Made by a program: the position numbers and the translations under genes. The notes under the pieces were generated by a model that did not search any database, was not told the origin of the DNA, and was given only the letters and a program-made list of their open reading frames with translations. DNA of 64,000 nucleotides. Origin: Bacteroides cellulosilyticus (GTDB lineage: Bacteria; Bacteroidota; Bacteroidia; Bacteroidales; Bacteroidaceae). The stretch is from the NCBI RefSeq assembly GCF_020091405.1, contig NZ_CP081903.1:930001-994000 (forward strand), given 5' to 3'. How positions within the stretch are numbered: the stretch's first letter is position 1; each line of letters begins with the position of its first letter. Positions 62,921-64,000 of this stretch are shown in pieces.

Positions 62921-64000
62921 CTACTTTGTCAGAATACCTACTTCACCGACGGTTACGGTATCTTTATTATTAATCTCCGACAAGGGTTCCAGCTTGAAGT
63001 AACGGGCGGGATACGTCTTGCCGAACCGCACAAAGTAAGGCACGGGATTGTGCATGATATTGCTGAACTCACCGCTTGCTTCACATTTAGTCCATGACTG
63101 ACCATCAAGACTGACGTAGAAAGCATACTTATAGATAGTTCCCGTTAAATCTTCTTCCAGAGAGGGAGCATAACTGAAACCATTCACACTCACTTCATGT
63201 CCCATATCGACTACCAATGGCGTAAGAGTGGAAGCACGCCAAACTGTTTTCCGGTCTCCATCGATAGCACGATGTGAATCCGCATCGCCACCAGCCACCT
63301 TCCATTCAGCAACAGGAACATCACTGAGTTGCACTTCCGCCCCCTTATCAGCAAGAGGTTCGGCATAGAACAGACCTACAGCAGAAACATTAGCCATGCC
63401 ACGTGCAGAGCGAATCGTAACGCGAATGCGTTCCGGGCGCGTGTCGGAGAAGCGGACAAGACGCTTATAACCTACCGTAGTGCCCTCGGCAAGATGAATC
63501 CAGGAACCGTCTTTGTAGGCTTCGACGAGGAAACTCTCGATACGTTGCCCCTTGGATATATCCTCCTGAATCATAAAAGCATTTACCAATGCATCTTTCT
63601 GCACATCATACTGGCGGACTGTACTGGAAATTCCATGCCAGGCTTCATCTCCTTTCAGCACATAATTGCGGGCAAAAGTCTTTTTCAAATAACCTGAAAG
63701 CTCTCTCAAACGCTGCACATCGCTGTCACTGATCCGACCGCGAAGGTCGGGAGGGATATTCAATAAAAGAACAGAATTATAGCCGACTGATTTGAAGTAG
63801 ATATCCGCCAGATGGCTCAAAGATTTCACCTGATTATCCTGATCGGCATGGTAGAACCATCCCGGACGGATAGAAACGTCTACCTCAGAAGGATACCAGA
63901 AAAGTTCGGTAGCACGCCCCACGATATCACGTCCGCCCAAGTCCTTTGCCTTTCCGTAGATACCCAGTTTCTTGTTCTGTTCACCGGAACGGGGATAGAT
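62921..64000 (-). CDS. GH29 alpha-L-fucosidase with F5/8-type C-terminal domain, C-terminal part
   Basis: The 5' end lies beyond the right edge; the last 359 codons are visible. RPGWFYHADQDNQVKSLSHL, then DIYFKSVGYNSVLLLNIPPD and RRELSGYL-like sequence, are the end of the GH29 catalytic barrel, which removes terminal L-fucose. After about residue 100 of the visible part come linker strands and a discoidin (F5/8 type C, CBM32-like) domain: AEWKVAGGDADSHRAIDGDR, VDMGHEVSVNGFSYAPSLEE, GEFSNIMHNPVPYFVRFGKT. Nucleophile not visible here. Cotranscribed with GH16. Confidence 0.85.
   Translation of the reverse strand: MYPRSGEQNKKLGIYGKAKDLGGRDIVGRATELFWYPSEVDVSIRPGWFYHADQDNQVKSLSHLADIYFKSVGYNSVLLLNIPPDLRGRISDSDVQRLRELSGYLKKTFARNYVLKGDEAWHGISSTVRQYDVQKDALVNAFMIQEDISKGQRIESFLVEAYKDGSWIHLAEGTTVGYKRLVRFSDTRPERIRVTIRSARGMANVSAVGLFYAEPLADKGAEVQLSDVPVAEWKVAGGDADSHRAIDGDRKTVWRASTLTPLVVDMGHEVSVNGFSYAPSLEEDLTGTIYKYAFYVSLDGQSWTKCEASGEFSNIMHNPVPYFVRFGKTYPARYFKLEPLSEINNKDTVTVGEVGILTK

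Overview
The window reads as a chromosomal stretch of a gut Bacteroides. It has SusC/SusD pairs with hybrid two-component regulators (HTCS), glycosidases with Bacteroides-type signal peptides, a glycine-lipid acyltransferase pair, an EcfO-like sigma factor pair and many -7 boxes of the Bacteroides type TAnnTTTG. These boxes also decide several start codons. I saw no tRNA, rRNA, CRISPR array or intact insertion sequence.

Layout. 1-6.5 kb: a partial outer-membrane receptor, an N-terminally deleted DUF4143 protein, an MgtC/DUF4010 membrane protein, a CYTH protein with a 45-residue membrane miniprotein upstream, an RHS pseudogene and prfB. 6.6-11.2 kb: an M16 peptidase lipoprotein and a GH28. 11.7-26.3 kb: the first polysaccharide utilisation locus (PUL1: SusC, SusD, GH3 with PA14, divergent HTCS, GH43 with CBM6-like end). 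26.4-36.7 kb: acyl-CoA synthetase, two tandem beta-barrel proteins, an M20 deacylase, a TPR/AraC regulator, a lipoprotein, a 1.1-kb gene-free stretch full of repeats and RNA-like structure, an unknown protein and a TraB/GumN protein. 37.1-52.3 kb: a pectin-type PUL2, all on the minus strand (SusC, SusD, GH28, CE8 pectinesterase, HTCS, GH28, serine-type sulfatase). 52.4-60.2 kb: a GumN remnant, the conserved block dut, TPR lipoprotein, DUF4292 lipoprotein, EnvC, then a dGTPase and the glsA/glsB pair. 60.3-64 kb: two nearly identical ECF sigma factors, a GH16 and the C-terminal part of a GH29 fucosidase.

How the parts work together. PUL2 would bind, demethylate (CE8) and hydrolyse (two GH28) homogalacturonan-type pectin. 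Its HTCS has its own promoter inside the cluster. The nearby GH28 with GH3 and GH43 of PUL1 could suit a xylose-substituted pectin or a xylan, but this is inference.

The most unusual signal is not a gene. At least six intergenic places carry short arrays whose units differ completely in sequence from place to place but always recur with a period of exactly 22 bp (2885, 3809, 11306, 33873, 34196, 35500, with related 22-bp spacings near 34393 and 61025). A separate 117-bp palindromic element occurs twice (3674 and 61795). A deeply nested stem-loop of about 140 nt sits just behind a good promoter at 34.77-34.91 kb.
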